Below, piece by piece: positions 1 through 6,577 of a stretch of 6,970 nt of DNA. A program made the position numbers and the translations under genes. Source of the stretch: Pseudomonadota bacterium (GTDB lineage Bacteria; Pseudomonadota; Alphaproteobacteria; Sphingomonadales; Sphingomonadaceae); contig CANJKQ010000047.1 of assembly GCA_947474905.1 (NCBI GenBank), positions 1-6,970 of the forward strand. The letters run 5' to 3'. Numbering within the stretch: the stretch's first letter is position 1; each line of letters starts with the position of its first letter. Below the pieces are notes generated by a model that was not told where the DNA came from, searched no databases, and was given only the letters and a program-made list of their open reading frames with translations.

Positions 1-41
1 AGCGAAACACCTTGCCGCGCGCGTAATTTCTGCGCCACAAC

Positions 42-806
42 ATGGCCTGCATGTGCATGGACCACCTCACCCTCGAAACCGATCGCCCGTGGCCGCAAGA
101 GGGGCGCGAGCGGCAGATCCTGCCCCCGCCAATCGCGACCGTCGGCACCGGGATTTCCACCGGCGAGCATGAGGCGCTGGCACGGCTGTCGCCCGATGTG
201 GTGATGATGATGGGCGACAATCCCGCCCTGCCGCGCATGCCGAGGGCACCCACCCTGCTCGACTTTTTCCGCTATCGCGTCGGCGGCATTACCGGGCGCC
301 ATCTGATCAGCTCGGCCAAGCGCGCGCAGGACGACGGCCAGCCTGAAAAGATCGTGCTTGCCTGCCTGCTCCACGATTTCGCCAATGTCGGGCTGATCCG
401 GGGCGATCATGGCTATTGGGGCGCGCAGCTGATCGCCCCCTATGTCGATGAAGAAGTGGCGTTCGCGGTAAAATATCACCAGGCGCTGCGCTATTATGCG
501 GATGAAAGCGTCGGCTATGCCTATCCCGAAAGCTATCACCGCTTTTTCGGCCCCGATTATCAGCCAGAGGACTATATCCGCCGCGACGCCGATTATGCCC
601 GCAACCACCGCTGGTACATGTCGGCGCGGATCGTGACGCTGAATGATCTCTATTTCTTCGAAGAAAGCGAGGAGCAGCCGAGCGCGGAAATCTTCACCGA
701 CATTATCGGTCGCCACTTTCGCCAGCCCGAGGAGGGGCTGGGCTTCGATGGGTCGCCATCGGCGCATATGTGGCGCGCCATGATCTGGCCGAACAATTTT
801 CTGTAG
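42..806 (+). CDS. HD-domain metalloprotein (HD phosphohydrolase or PhnZ-like oxygenase fold)
   Basis: I read this as a cytoplasmic HD-domain protein of up to 254 residues; its substrate is unknown. The visible metal-ligand series is H87, the paired H111-D112 in 'LLHDFANVG', H123 in 'GDHGYWGA', H146 in 'KYHQ', and probably D202 in 'LNDLYFF'. The H87-H111, H123-H146 and H146-D202 spacings are close to those I recall for the diiron oxygenase PhnZ, although H111-H123 is shorter. An HD phosphohydrolase of unknown substrate is equally possible. The C-terminal third is rich in aromatic residues. There is no signal peptide or membrane segment. The start is uncertain: an in-frame TAA at 24-26 limits it, ATGs lie at 42, 51 and 57, and none has a good Shine-Dalgarno sequence. 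The first 65 or so residues look poorly conserved, so a later start is possible. The gene converges on the glycoside hydrolase gene and has no evident link to the exopolysaccharide genes. Confidence 0.75.
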   Translation: MACMCMDHLTLETDRPWPQEGRERQILPPPIATVGTGISTGEHEALARLSPDVVMMMGDNPALPRMPRAPTLLDFFRYRVGGITGRHLISSAKRAQDDGQPEKIVLACLLHDFANVGLIRGDHGYWGAQLIAPYVDEEVAFAVKYHQALRYYADESVGYAYPESYHRFFGPDYQPEDYIRRDADYARNHRWYMSARIVTLNDLYFFEESEEQPSAEIFTDIIGRHFRQPEEGLGFDGSPSAHMWRAMIWPNNFL

Positions 807-819
807 ATGCCATGGGGCG

Positions 820-908
820 CCCTCCCCCTCCCCACGCCTTCGGCGCGGGTCCCCTCCCTCTCCCGACGGGAGAGGGAGGGAGCGCCATCAGGCGCGGAAG
901 GGTGAGGG
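820..908. repeat. Long imperfect palindrome between convergent genes (REP-like element)
   Basis: This C-rich/G-rich element of about 89 bases fills most of the gap between the stops of the two convergent genes. The outer arms, 820-846 and 882-908, are inverted copies that match at about 20 of 27 positions if a one-base shift is allowed. They flank a 13-bp perfect hairpin at 852-864/868-880. The right arm also forms its own small hairpin (GCGCC-ATCA-GGCGC, 882-895), and the left arm holds CGCC-TTC-GGCG, so the whole could fold as a cloverleaf. Similar C-rich palindromes are, as far as I recall, dispersed in sphingomonad genomes. Being multicopy cannot be shown from one window. Confidence 0.7.
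852..880. terminator. Possible bidirectional terminator hairpin
   Basis: The arms 852-864 and 868-880 pair perfectly over 13 bp with a 3-base loop (GAC). The hairpin lies 46 bases after the stop of the plus-strand gene and 43 bases after the stop of the minus-strand gene, so it could end or insulate both transcripts. No T-run follows on either strand, so it is not a canonical intrinsic terminator. It may only be the core of the surrounding palindromic repeat. Confidence 0.4.
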
Positions 909-922
909 TCGGGCCACCCAGC

Positions 923-3900
923 TCAAGCGAAGGCAAATGTCCCCGCTCTCGCGCCGTTTGCGAGGTGAGCCGAACTCACCCCCGCCAGCGTGATGCTGTC
1001 GCCATTGGCGAAGCTCAGCAACGTGTCGCGGCCCTGGGTTGCGATCGTCGGTGCATAGCCCGCGCCAGTGAACGCGCTGATGTCGAGCAAGTCATGGCCT
1101 GAACCGAAATCGGTAATGACGGTGTGGCCACTGCCGCGCTCGACGCGGAAGATATCGTCGCCGAGCCAGCCGGTCAGCGTCGAGTTGGGCGCATTGGCGA
1201 TCAGCACGTCGTTGCCGTTCGTGCCACCCAAGGTCGAACCGCCTTGCGCGATCGCGATCTCAGCGAAGCTTGCCCCGCCGGTCGCTCCCGGATTAGCCCC
1301 GGTCGCGCCGACAATCGCGCCGCTCGCCGCGTCGAAATAGACCAGCGTCTGGCCACCCCCAGCGCCGACCCGCACTTCGCGGAATTTCCGCCCGCTACCG
1401 TCATAATCGGCATAGCTTGCCGATCCGTCGGTGGCATGGGTTTCGCTGTGGATCAGCGTGCCGTCGCCGCGCATCCGCTCAACCAGCGTAACAAAGCCGT
1501 TTGCGTTGAAAACCTGATGCTGGCTCGCATAGTCGCCACCGGTCAGGCCGTACGCGTAATTCTCGCCTGATCCATCGGCATGGCTGACATAGCGGTTGGT
1601 GGCGACACCGCTTGACGGGTCATATCTGATCGTCGTCCAGGTGCCATCGGTGCCGACCGTTACGTCGCTGGTCTTGCGCCCCGTCGCGTCGAAATAGGCG
1701 ACTTGTCGGCTGCCATCGGGATTGTCGATTTCGGTATAGTCGCGGCTGCCATCGGCATGGCTGCGTTCGACCAGCGTGACCTTGCCGTTCCGGTCGACGG
1801 CCTGATGCTGGCTGGTATAGCTTTGCCCCTGGACGCCCCAGACATAATTGTCGCCACTGCCATCGGCCCGCTGGACATATTGGGCCTGTGCCGCGCCATT
1901 GGCAGGATTGAACAAGGTCGTCGTCCAGGTGCCGGTCGCGCTGACCGCCTGATCGATCGTCTTGTGGCCGTTACCGTCAAAACTGGTGACGTCGCGGCTG
2001 CCATCGTCATTATAAACTTCGATGCGCCCGGGATTGCCATTTTGATACACGGTAACCGTCGTCTGGTGCGCGGTCTGGACCGTCTGGTCGGCGACGCCGC
2101 CATTTGCCGAGGTGAAATCGGTGGTGGTCCGGGTGCCATCAGGCGTGGTGACGATGCTGTTGAGCGGATTGCCTGCGCCATCGAAATTGGTGACGCTGTG
2201 GCTGCCGTCCTTGCCGGTCACGTCGCTGAACATCAGCGAGCCATCGGTGCGCCAGCGTTCGAGGAGCACCACCTGCCCGTTTGCCGCCACCACCTGATGC
2301 TGCGCGGCATAGCCCTGTCCGGTGACGCCATAAACGAAGTTTTCGGATGAGCCATCCGGATTGGCGATGAAGCGCGCCGTGGTGGCGCCGCTTGCCGGAT
2401 CATATTGCGTCGTCGTCCAAACGCCATGGGCATCGACCTGCTGACGAGTCGCGGCGCGGCCCTGGCTATCGTAATTAATGGTGTCGCTGCTGCCGTCGCC
2501 ATAGGTGGTGACACGGTGGGTGACGGTGCCGCCGGCATATTGGGTGGTAACGGTGGTACCGCCCGATGTGTCTTTCTCCAGCGTCTGTGCGCCGCTCGCG
2601 GGATCATAGACCGCAAAGGTCGTGCTACCATCAGCGGCGGTCTGCAGCCGGTTGGCGACCGCGCCGTTGCTATATTGGGTGGCGATGACGGTGCCATTGG
2701 CCAGCGTCGTTCGGCTGGACAGGGGCGTCGTGCCGGATAGCTGCCACTCGGTCACCGACAATTGCTTGGCGCCCGCATCATAATCGGTGTCGCGCCGCCA
2801 GCCCGGTCCGCCGTCGGAGACGGTGAAGTGATAGCCGCCGTCAATCTTGCCGAGCACGCCGCCATAATGCGCGATGATGTCGTTCATCGTTTGGACCGAC
2901 GCGACGGGCAGGCCGTTACCGCCCGTCAGCGTGATGTGCTGCAGTCCCGGCGCGGCGGCCAGCTTGTCGAGCTGAGCGACCAGGCCAGTACCGTTCAGGG
3001 TGATGCCGGCGCCGATATTGGGCACCGCCGCTGCCACCGGTGAAGGCGACCCCACTTCCACAATCAGCGGATGATCGCCCAGCGCCAGCGTGACTTGCGA
3101 CACATTGTGATAGGTGGCGACCGGCGTGGTGCCGCTCAGCGGATCATAGACATAGACGGTGCCCTGGTTGCCCCCCAGATTGACCGTGGTCGATTGCGCG
3201 GTAACCGGCACCGCCTGGCCCGCCGCATCGTCCCATATCTTGGCGTCGCGCCACAGCACCACGTCATAAGCGCCATTATTCTTGCCCAAAATCGTGGCAT
3301 GACCATCGAGCGGCAGCAGCCCGACCGAGGCATTGCCCGCGGGCGTCGTCGCCGCCGGATCCCGATAGCCCAGGATCGTCGTCAGATTATGCACCGCCGT
3401 CGCCGCCAGCTTGGCACTGCCATCGGCATTGAACAGGCCGAAATGCTGCTCGCTCGCCGGACCATTGGGATCAAGCGTGCTGTCGAACAGCTCGTAGAGA
3501 TAGGTCTTGGCGGCGCCGCTCTGAAAGCCGTCGAGCAATGCCTGCAGCGTCAGCTTGGCCTGTGCGGTCTGATCGACCCCGAGATGATCGGTGGACGCAG
3601 CGGTGGTGTAGCCGGTTTCGGTAATTACCGTCGGCTTGCCCAGCGCGGCGGCGGCGGCATTGCCCAGCGACAGCAGGATTTCATTGCCCGCCGCCTGCGC
3701 CGTGCTGGCATAGGCATGGGCATTGGCGAAATCGGCATATTGGGCGACATTGCCGAGCAACGCATAAGCGGTGCTGCTTTCCATCGCGATCGACAGGTTG
3801 ATGACCGGCACGCCGCCAAGCGCCGCATCACCCTTGACCGCGTTGTAAAGGTCACGCTGGAACGCGGCTGCGGCGCCAACCGAAGAGCTGCCATTATAGC

Positions 3901-4279
3901 TGAAATACTGGGTGTTGGCTTCGTTCAGGCCCTCGACTGAGCTGATGCTGCCGGGATTGGTCGCCTGGATTTTCTCGAGCGTCTGAATAAAGCCCTGCAG
4001 CGCTGCGGTGCCGCCACCGGGAAGGCCCGAATCGACGACAAAATCGAATTTGATGCCGCCCTGCGCCAGCGCGTTTTCGACCGCGCCCCAGATACCGGTG
4101 GCGCTGGCGGCGTCGCGAACATTGCTGATCCCCAGATAATGAAGGCTGCGCAATGCTTGGCTGGCATCGGCATAGGCATCGCCGCCATTACCCGAATGCG
4201 TATTGATTCCAATTGAGTTGATGAAATTCGTTACGGACGATACTGTTACGCTATTTAACGACATATCGAATGTTCCCAC
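923..4279 (-). CDS. Secreted clan GH-A glycoside hydrolase with YD/RHS-like repeats and RTX C-terminus
   Basis: This is a predicted extracellular polysaccharide hydrolase. Residues are counted from the GTG at 4279. An ATG at residue 6 (4264) is probably the real start: it is preceded by a weak GGTGGGA, and the GTG has no Shine-Dalgarno. Residues 20-305 form a TIM barrel in which all eight strands can be followed: INTH (25-28), NVRDA (53-57), FDFVVDSG, EGLNEAN, VINLSI, ANAHAY, VITETGY and YLYELFD. The general acid/base would be E120 (NE motif) and the nucleophile E221. Residues 310-410 look like the beta-sandwich that often follows such barrels. Residues 421-490 form a small alpha/beta module I cannot name. 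YD/RHS-like repeats run from about 500 to 990. Residues 1016-1118 are a short RTX end: 'GGTNGNDVL', 'GWLGDDIF', 'ITDFGSGHDLLDIS' and the hydrophobic terminus TFAFA. With no N-terminal signal peptide, type I secretion is likely. The CAZy family is undecided (GH39- or GH5-like). Proximity to exopolysaccharide genes suggests the polymer is the substrate, as for the rhizobial RTX glycanases PlyA and ExsH; this is an inference. Confidence 0.85.
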   Translation of the reverse strand: MGTFDMSLNSVTVSSVTNFINSIGINTHSGNGGDAYADASQALRSLHYLGISNVRDAASATGIWGAVENALAQGGIKFDFVVDSGLPGGGTAALQGFIQTLEKIQATNPGSISSVEGLNEANTQYFSYNGSSSVGAAAAFQRDLYNAVKGDAALGGVPVINLSIAMESSTAYALLGNVAQYADFANAHAYASTAQAAGNEILLSLGNAAAAALGKPTVITETGYTTAASTDHLGVDQTAQAKLTLQALLDGFQSGAAKTYLYELFDSTLDPNGPASEQHFGLFNADGSAKLAATAVHNLTTILGYRDPAATTPAGNASVGLLPLDGHATILGKNNGAYDVVLWRDAKIWDDAAGQAVPVTAQSTTVNLGGNQGTVYVYDPLSGTTPVATYHNVSQVTLALGDHPLIVEVGSPSPVAAAVPNIGAGITLNGTGLVAQLDKLAAAPGLQHITLTGGNGLPVASVQTMNDIIAHYGGVLGKIDGGYHFTVSDGGPGWRRDTDYDAGAKQLSVTEWQLSGTTPLSSRTTLANGTVIATQYSNGAVANRLQTAADGSTTFAVYDPASGAQTLEKDTSGGTTVTTQYAGGTVTHRVTTYGDGSSDTINYDSQGRAATRQQVDAHGVWTTTQYDPASGATTARFIANPDGSSENFVYGVTGQGYAAQHQVVAANGQVVLLERWRTDGSLMFSDVTGKDGSHSVTNFDGAGNPLNSIVTTPDGTRTTTDFTSANGGVADQTVQTAHQTTVTVYQNGNPGRIEVYNDDGSRDVTSFDGNGHKTIDQAVSATGTWTTTLFNPANGAAQAQYVQRADGSGDNYVWGVQGQSYTSQHQAVDRNGKVTLVERSHADGSRDYTEIDNPDGSRQVAYFDATGRKTSDVTVGTDGTWTTIRYDPSSGVATNRYVSHADGSGENYAYGLTGGDYASQHQVFNANGFVTLVERMRGDGTLIHSETHATDGSASYADYDGSGRKFREVRVGAGGGQTLVYFDAASGAIVGATGANPGATGGASFAEIAIAQGGSTLGGTNGNDVLIANAPNSTLTGWLGDDIFRVERGSGHTVITDFGSGHDLLDISAFTGAGYAPTIATQGRDTLLSFANGDSITLAGVSSAHLANGARAGTFAFA
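1310..2473 (-). repeat. Tandem 288-bp (96-residue) coding repeats within the hydrolase gene
   Basis: In transcription order the units are 2473-2186 (residues 603-698), a shortened unit 2185-1982 (699-766, 68 residues), 1981-1694 (767-862), 1693-1406 (863-958), and a partial unit from 1405 to about 1310 (959-990). Each begins with a Y/F-D-x-x-G motif such as YDSQGR, FDATGRK or YDGSGRK. Full units carry WTT at offset 18 and (S/A)QHQ at offset 56 with no gaps. The third and fourth units are identical at about 46 of 96 residues by hand count, so the duplication is old. The spacing and the aromatic/D-x-x-G-R pattern resemble RHS/YD repeats, which form beta-strand stalks or shells. Confidence 0.8.
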
Positions 4280-4549
4280 CCCAAAGATCGACGACGGTCG
4301 TCGGTCAACGCTGGGATAGGAGTGTCAAATTAAATTGTATATAAATGCGTTGGTTAAGCCGTATTTGCTTAAATGAGCGATCATCACGGCGACGTATCGA
4401 CTTTAATGCCTATACACAGCAACTTAGCTCATTTTATGCTGCGTTGTCACCGCTGTCATAAGGCGCCAGTCAGAGGGAATAACTCGATGAACGACTTTCG
4501 TTTTACTATCGTAATAACAATAAACCGGAAGTGATTCTTACCTACTTGT
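4280..4549. promoter_or_regulatory. AT-rich intergenic region, probable hydrolase promoter and leader
   Basis: This 270-base gap separates the stop of the glycosyltransferase gene from the start of the hydrolase gene, both on the minus strand, and is clearly richer in A+T than its neighbours. On the minus strand it holds TTGACA (4328-4323) without a good -10 box at 16-18 bases, and TATACA (4341-4336) without a good -35 box, so I do not assign a promoter. No intrinsic terminator follows the glycosyltransferase stop. The AT content and length suggest that the hydrolase has its own promoter rather than reading through from the operon. Confidence 0.5.
4286..4306. promoter_or_regulatory. 21-base near-perfect palindrome upstream of the hydrolase start
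   Basis: Arms of 10 bases around a central G at 4296 pair at 9 of 10 positions; the inner 15 bases CGACGACGGTCGTCG are perfectly symmetrical. The palindrome ends 22 bases before the ATG at 4264 and 7 bases before the GTG at 4279 on the minus strand. It could be a repressor operator or, in the mRNA, a hairpin near the ribosome binding site. No regulator is identified. Confidence 0.5.
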
Positions 4550-5677
4550 CTAGTTGCCCCACAGTTCAGCTCGCGACCGGCTCGTTTCGCCGTCAGCCAG
4601 GGTATCGCGATACGCAGCGTCCATTTCGGCAACCATGCGCTCTGCGGTAAAAGCAGTGACGAATCGGCGCTGGCCGCGTGTCGCCATGTCCGCCAGCCGG
4701 GCACGATCGAGCAGCGCCAGCGTCGCGCACAACGCCACCGGATCGCCCGGCGGCACCGTAATGCCATGAATGCCATCGCCCAGAATGTCGCGCAGGCCGC
4801 CGACCGCCGAAGCGATGACTGGCTTACCGATCCGCATTGCCTCCAGCGCGACAAGCCCAAAACCTTCCCAGCGCGACGGAACGACCAGCGCGTCGCACGC
4901 ATACATCTGCGCCATAACGCCGGGGCGATCGATCCAGCCCAGCATCTCGACATTGGCCGGCACGGCTAGCGAGTCAGCCTGGCGCGTCACTACTGGCGCG
5001 CCCGCGACGCGCACCGACACACGGTCGATCAATGGCCGCACCGCCTGCATCAGCACATCGACGCCCTTTTGCCGGTCAAGCCGCCCAACGAAGAGCAGCT
5101 TCAGCCGGGGATCGTCCCATTGCGCGGGGGTGACAATAGGCGCTTCCAAGGCGATGCCGTTGGCAATTTCGACGATCTTGTCTTCGGCAATGCCGATGTC
5201 GCGGGCACGCATATGCTCGTGGTGCGAGATCACCGCAATCCGATCTGCCCGAAGCGCCAGCAACCGCTCCAGCGCGATCGCGGTGGCACGCTGGAGCGGG
5301 GAGGACTCCATGTCAAAGGCCCAGCCATGCGGACAATGCAGCACACGCGGCCGCCGTTGCCCCCAGCCGCGCAACAGCCGCGTCACCACGCCTGCCCCCA
5401 GCGAATGGGCATGGACGATGTCGGGCCGCGCCGCCGCCAGGGCCTGGCGATAGGCCGGCATCAGCGCGGCCATGCCGCTCAACCGCCCCAGTCGACGGAA
5501 ATAGCGGATCGCCACCCCGGCCTCGATCAACCGGGGGTCGACATGACCGGCATGTTCGCGCGGCACCAGCAGGGCGATATTGTTGGCACCGTACAACCGC
5601 GCCTGGGGCGCGACCAATTCACCTAAATAGGTGCCCGTTCCGCCGACAATACTGTCGCAGACGTGCAGGATACGCAT
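4550..5677 (-). CDS. Family 4 (GT-B) glycosyltransferase
   Basis: This 375-residue protein has the normal length and order of a retaining GT4 enzyme. It would transfer a sugar from a nucleotide donor to the growing lipid-linked exopolysaccharide unit at the cytoplasmic face of the membrane. The N-terminal Rossmann lobe starts MRILHVCDS, followed by the glycine-rich GGTGTY loop (12-17), PDIVHAHS (85-92) and PHGW (116-119). The donor-binding lobe has NGI (173-175), VGRLDRQKG (197-205, with R199 and K204 placed to bind phosphates) and EGFGLVALE (271-279), the E-x7-E motif. All key positions seem intact. There is no membrane segment. The start is well supported by GGAGGAGG at 5683-5690, five bases upstream. 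It follows the EpsG-like gene by 42 bases and is the last gene of the operon. Donor and acceptor sugars cannot be read from the sequence. Confidence 0.92.
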   Translation of the reverse strand: MRILHVCDSIVGGTGTYLGELVAPQARLYGANNIALLVPREHAGHVDPRLIEAGVAIRYFRRLGRLSGMAALMPAYRQALAAARPDIVHAHSLGAGVVTRLLRGWGQRRPRVLHCPHGWAFDMESSPLQRATAIALERLLALRADRIAVISHHEHMRARDIGIAEDKIVEIANGIALEAPIVTPAQWDDPRLKLLFVGRLDRQKGVDVLMQAVRPLIDRVSVRVAGAPVVTRQADSLAVPANVEMLGWIDRPGVMAQMYACDALVVPSRWEGFGLVALEAMRIGKPVIASAVGGLRDILGDGIHGITVPPGDPVALCATLALLDRARLADMATRGQRRFVTAFTAERMVAEMDAAYRDTLADGETSRSRAELWGN

Positions 5678-5682
5678 GGGGG

Positions 5683-5690
5683 CCTCCTCC
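5683..5690 (-). promoter_or_regulatory. Ribosome binding site of the glycosyltransferase gene
   Basis: GGAGGAGG on the minus strand, five bases before the ATG at 5677. It fixes the start codon and implies strong, independent translation initiation. Confidence 0.8.
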
Positions 5691-5719
5691 CCGAACTGGG
5701 CTACGCATGACGAAAACGC

Positions 5720-6577
5720 TTAAACGAGCACGGTGCCGGCGATGCTGACCCCGGCCTGGTCCAGACTGTCGATCAACCCGCGCACCGCCGCGATCCGCGA
5801 GACATGGCGGCGCACCGCGATGACGACGGTGTCGATTCCCATCACCGCCGCTGCGGTGGTTTCCGCGCCAGTCGACCGGTTGAGCGCCAGCGCGGCGATG
5901 ACTTGCGATTGCGGTGCATGCCACCGGCGATAGCGATCGACGATGGGCTGGCGTTCCTGCGGATGGGCGTCGCTGCGGTGAACCGCTGGCAGGATCCACA
6001 GTTGCGGGATTGGCGTGGGCAACGCCGCCTCGCCGCCATCCGCCGCCACCCCGAACAGCGCCCGCAGCTCGCGATGCGCCGGATCCGTCTCAACCAGCAG
6101 CGCCGGGGCGCCCATGCCGACCATGACGATCGCGAGGTTTGCCGCCAGCACCGCCAGTTCTTCGGCGCAATCAAAGCCAATCAGCGCGCACGATCTTGGG
6201 CGGCGATCCCCCGTGTCGGGCTGTTCGCTCAGGATGCGGCTGCGAATGGCGCGGACATTGACCACATAGGGATCGTTGAGATCACGCGCCGCGACGAGCA
6301 GCGGGCTAAGCCGGGAATCGTTGCTGATCGGCAGGGCCGGAGCCTGTTTGGCGGTCTCGAGTTGATCGCGCGTCAACAGCCCCAGATCGACCGCCGCCTC
6401 GTCAAACGGCAAGCTTGACCGGCGGGCATGGTCCGCGACCCGGGCGATTTGCTCGCTGTCGAGCAACGCGGCCATGCCTTGTGACGCCGCTGCTGAAGCC
6501 GGGCGCGACGCCGGAGAGGCTGGGGCAGGGGCGAGGCGGCCGGGATCGATGGCATTGGCCGAGGATCGCAATCTCAT
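5720..6577 (-). CDS. epsG: EpsG-type BY-kinase homologue with lost Walker motifs (probable pseudokinase)
   Basis: This 285-residue protein follows the plan of the EpsG chain-length-determinant tyrosine kinases. It has an Ala/Pro-rich start (10-33), a helical N-terminal module ending LGLLTRDQLETAKQ (65-78), the linker 'SRLSPLLVAA...RAIRSRIL' (88-116), and a P-loop-type domain (128-285). In the family the kinase acts in the cytoplasm with its Wzz partner to control polymer length. Here the Walker A segment reads GFDCAEELA (134-142), with no glycine-lysine/arginine-serine. The Walker A' strand is LLVETD (160-165), with the first aspartate changed to glutamate. The place where DTPA or DTPP (Walker B) should follow 'VIAAL' reads ALNRS. 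There is no C-terminal tyrosine cluster, though EpsG proteins usually end about here. The rest of the fold seems preserved ('LAANLAIVM', 'GIDTVVIAVRR', 'AGVSIAGTVLV'), so this is not a random pseudogene. The start overlaps the EpsF stop (ATGA) and has a good Shine-Dalgarno. A non-catalytic scaffold role is inferred. Confidence 0.82.
   Translation of the reverse strand: MRLRSSANAIDPGRLAPAPASPASRPASAAASQGMAALLDSEQIARVADHARRSSLPFDEAAVDLGLLTRDQLETAKQAPALPISNDSRLSPLLVAARDLNDPYVVNVRAIRSRILSEQPDTGDRRPRSCALIGFDCAEELAVLAANLAIVMVGMGAPALLVETDPAHRELRALFGVAADGGEAALPTPIPQLWILPAVHRSDAHPQERQPIVDRYRRWHAPQSQVIAALALNRSTGAETTAAAVMGIDTVVIAVRRHVSRIAAVRGLIDSLDQAGVSIAGTVLV

Noticed and set aside
1..41. Possible end of an upstream plus-strand gene (in-frame TAA at 24-26)
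   Set aside because: Only seven sense codons are visible, which is too little to support a gene.
1703..2350. Plus-strand frame of 215 codons over the repeat region
   Set aside because: Its hydrophobic, Ala/Ile-rich periodic translation is the antisense of the DGS-rich repeats; there is no start signal.
3071..3940. Open frame of 289 codons on the plus strand, antisense to the hydrolase gene
   Set aside because: Its translation is rich in Arg, Gln and Ile without domain character, and the opposite strand encodes a coherent glycosidase; this is a shadow frame caused by high GC.
4323..4341. TTGACA and TATACA on the minus strand as a promoter
   Set aside because: The two boxes are in the wrong order and neither has a partner at the usual 16-18-base spacing.
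4371..4434. Inverted 8-base pair AAATGAGC (4371-4378) and GCTCATTT (4427-4434)
   Set aside because: An 8-base inverted match within 270 bases has a roughly even chance of arising at random, and the 48-base spacer is too long for a simple operator or hairpin.
4487..4534. 15-codon plus-strand mini-ORF (MNDFRFTIVITINRK) with AGAGGG upstream
   Set aside because: It is very short, uses AT-rich codons unlike the other genes, and is expected by chance in an AT-rich gap.
4456..4953. Minus-strand frame of 165 codons overlapping the end of the glycosyltransferase gene
   Set aside because: It overlaps the intact E-x7-E region of the glycosyltransferase in another frame, and its Arg/Trp-rich translation shows no family resemblance.
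5678..5719. Possible frameshift removing a longer C-terminus from the EpsG-like protein
   Set aside because: EpsG proteins usually end near this position, and the following 42 bases contain the strong ribosome binding site of the next gene; no continuation with kinase character is seen in another frame.
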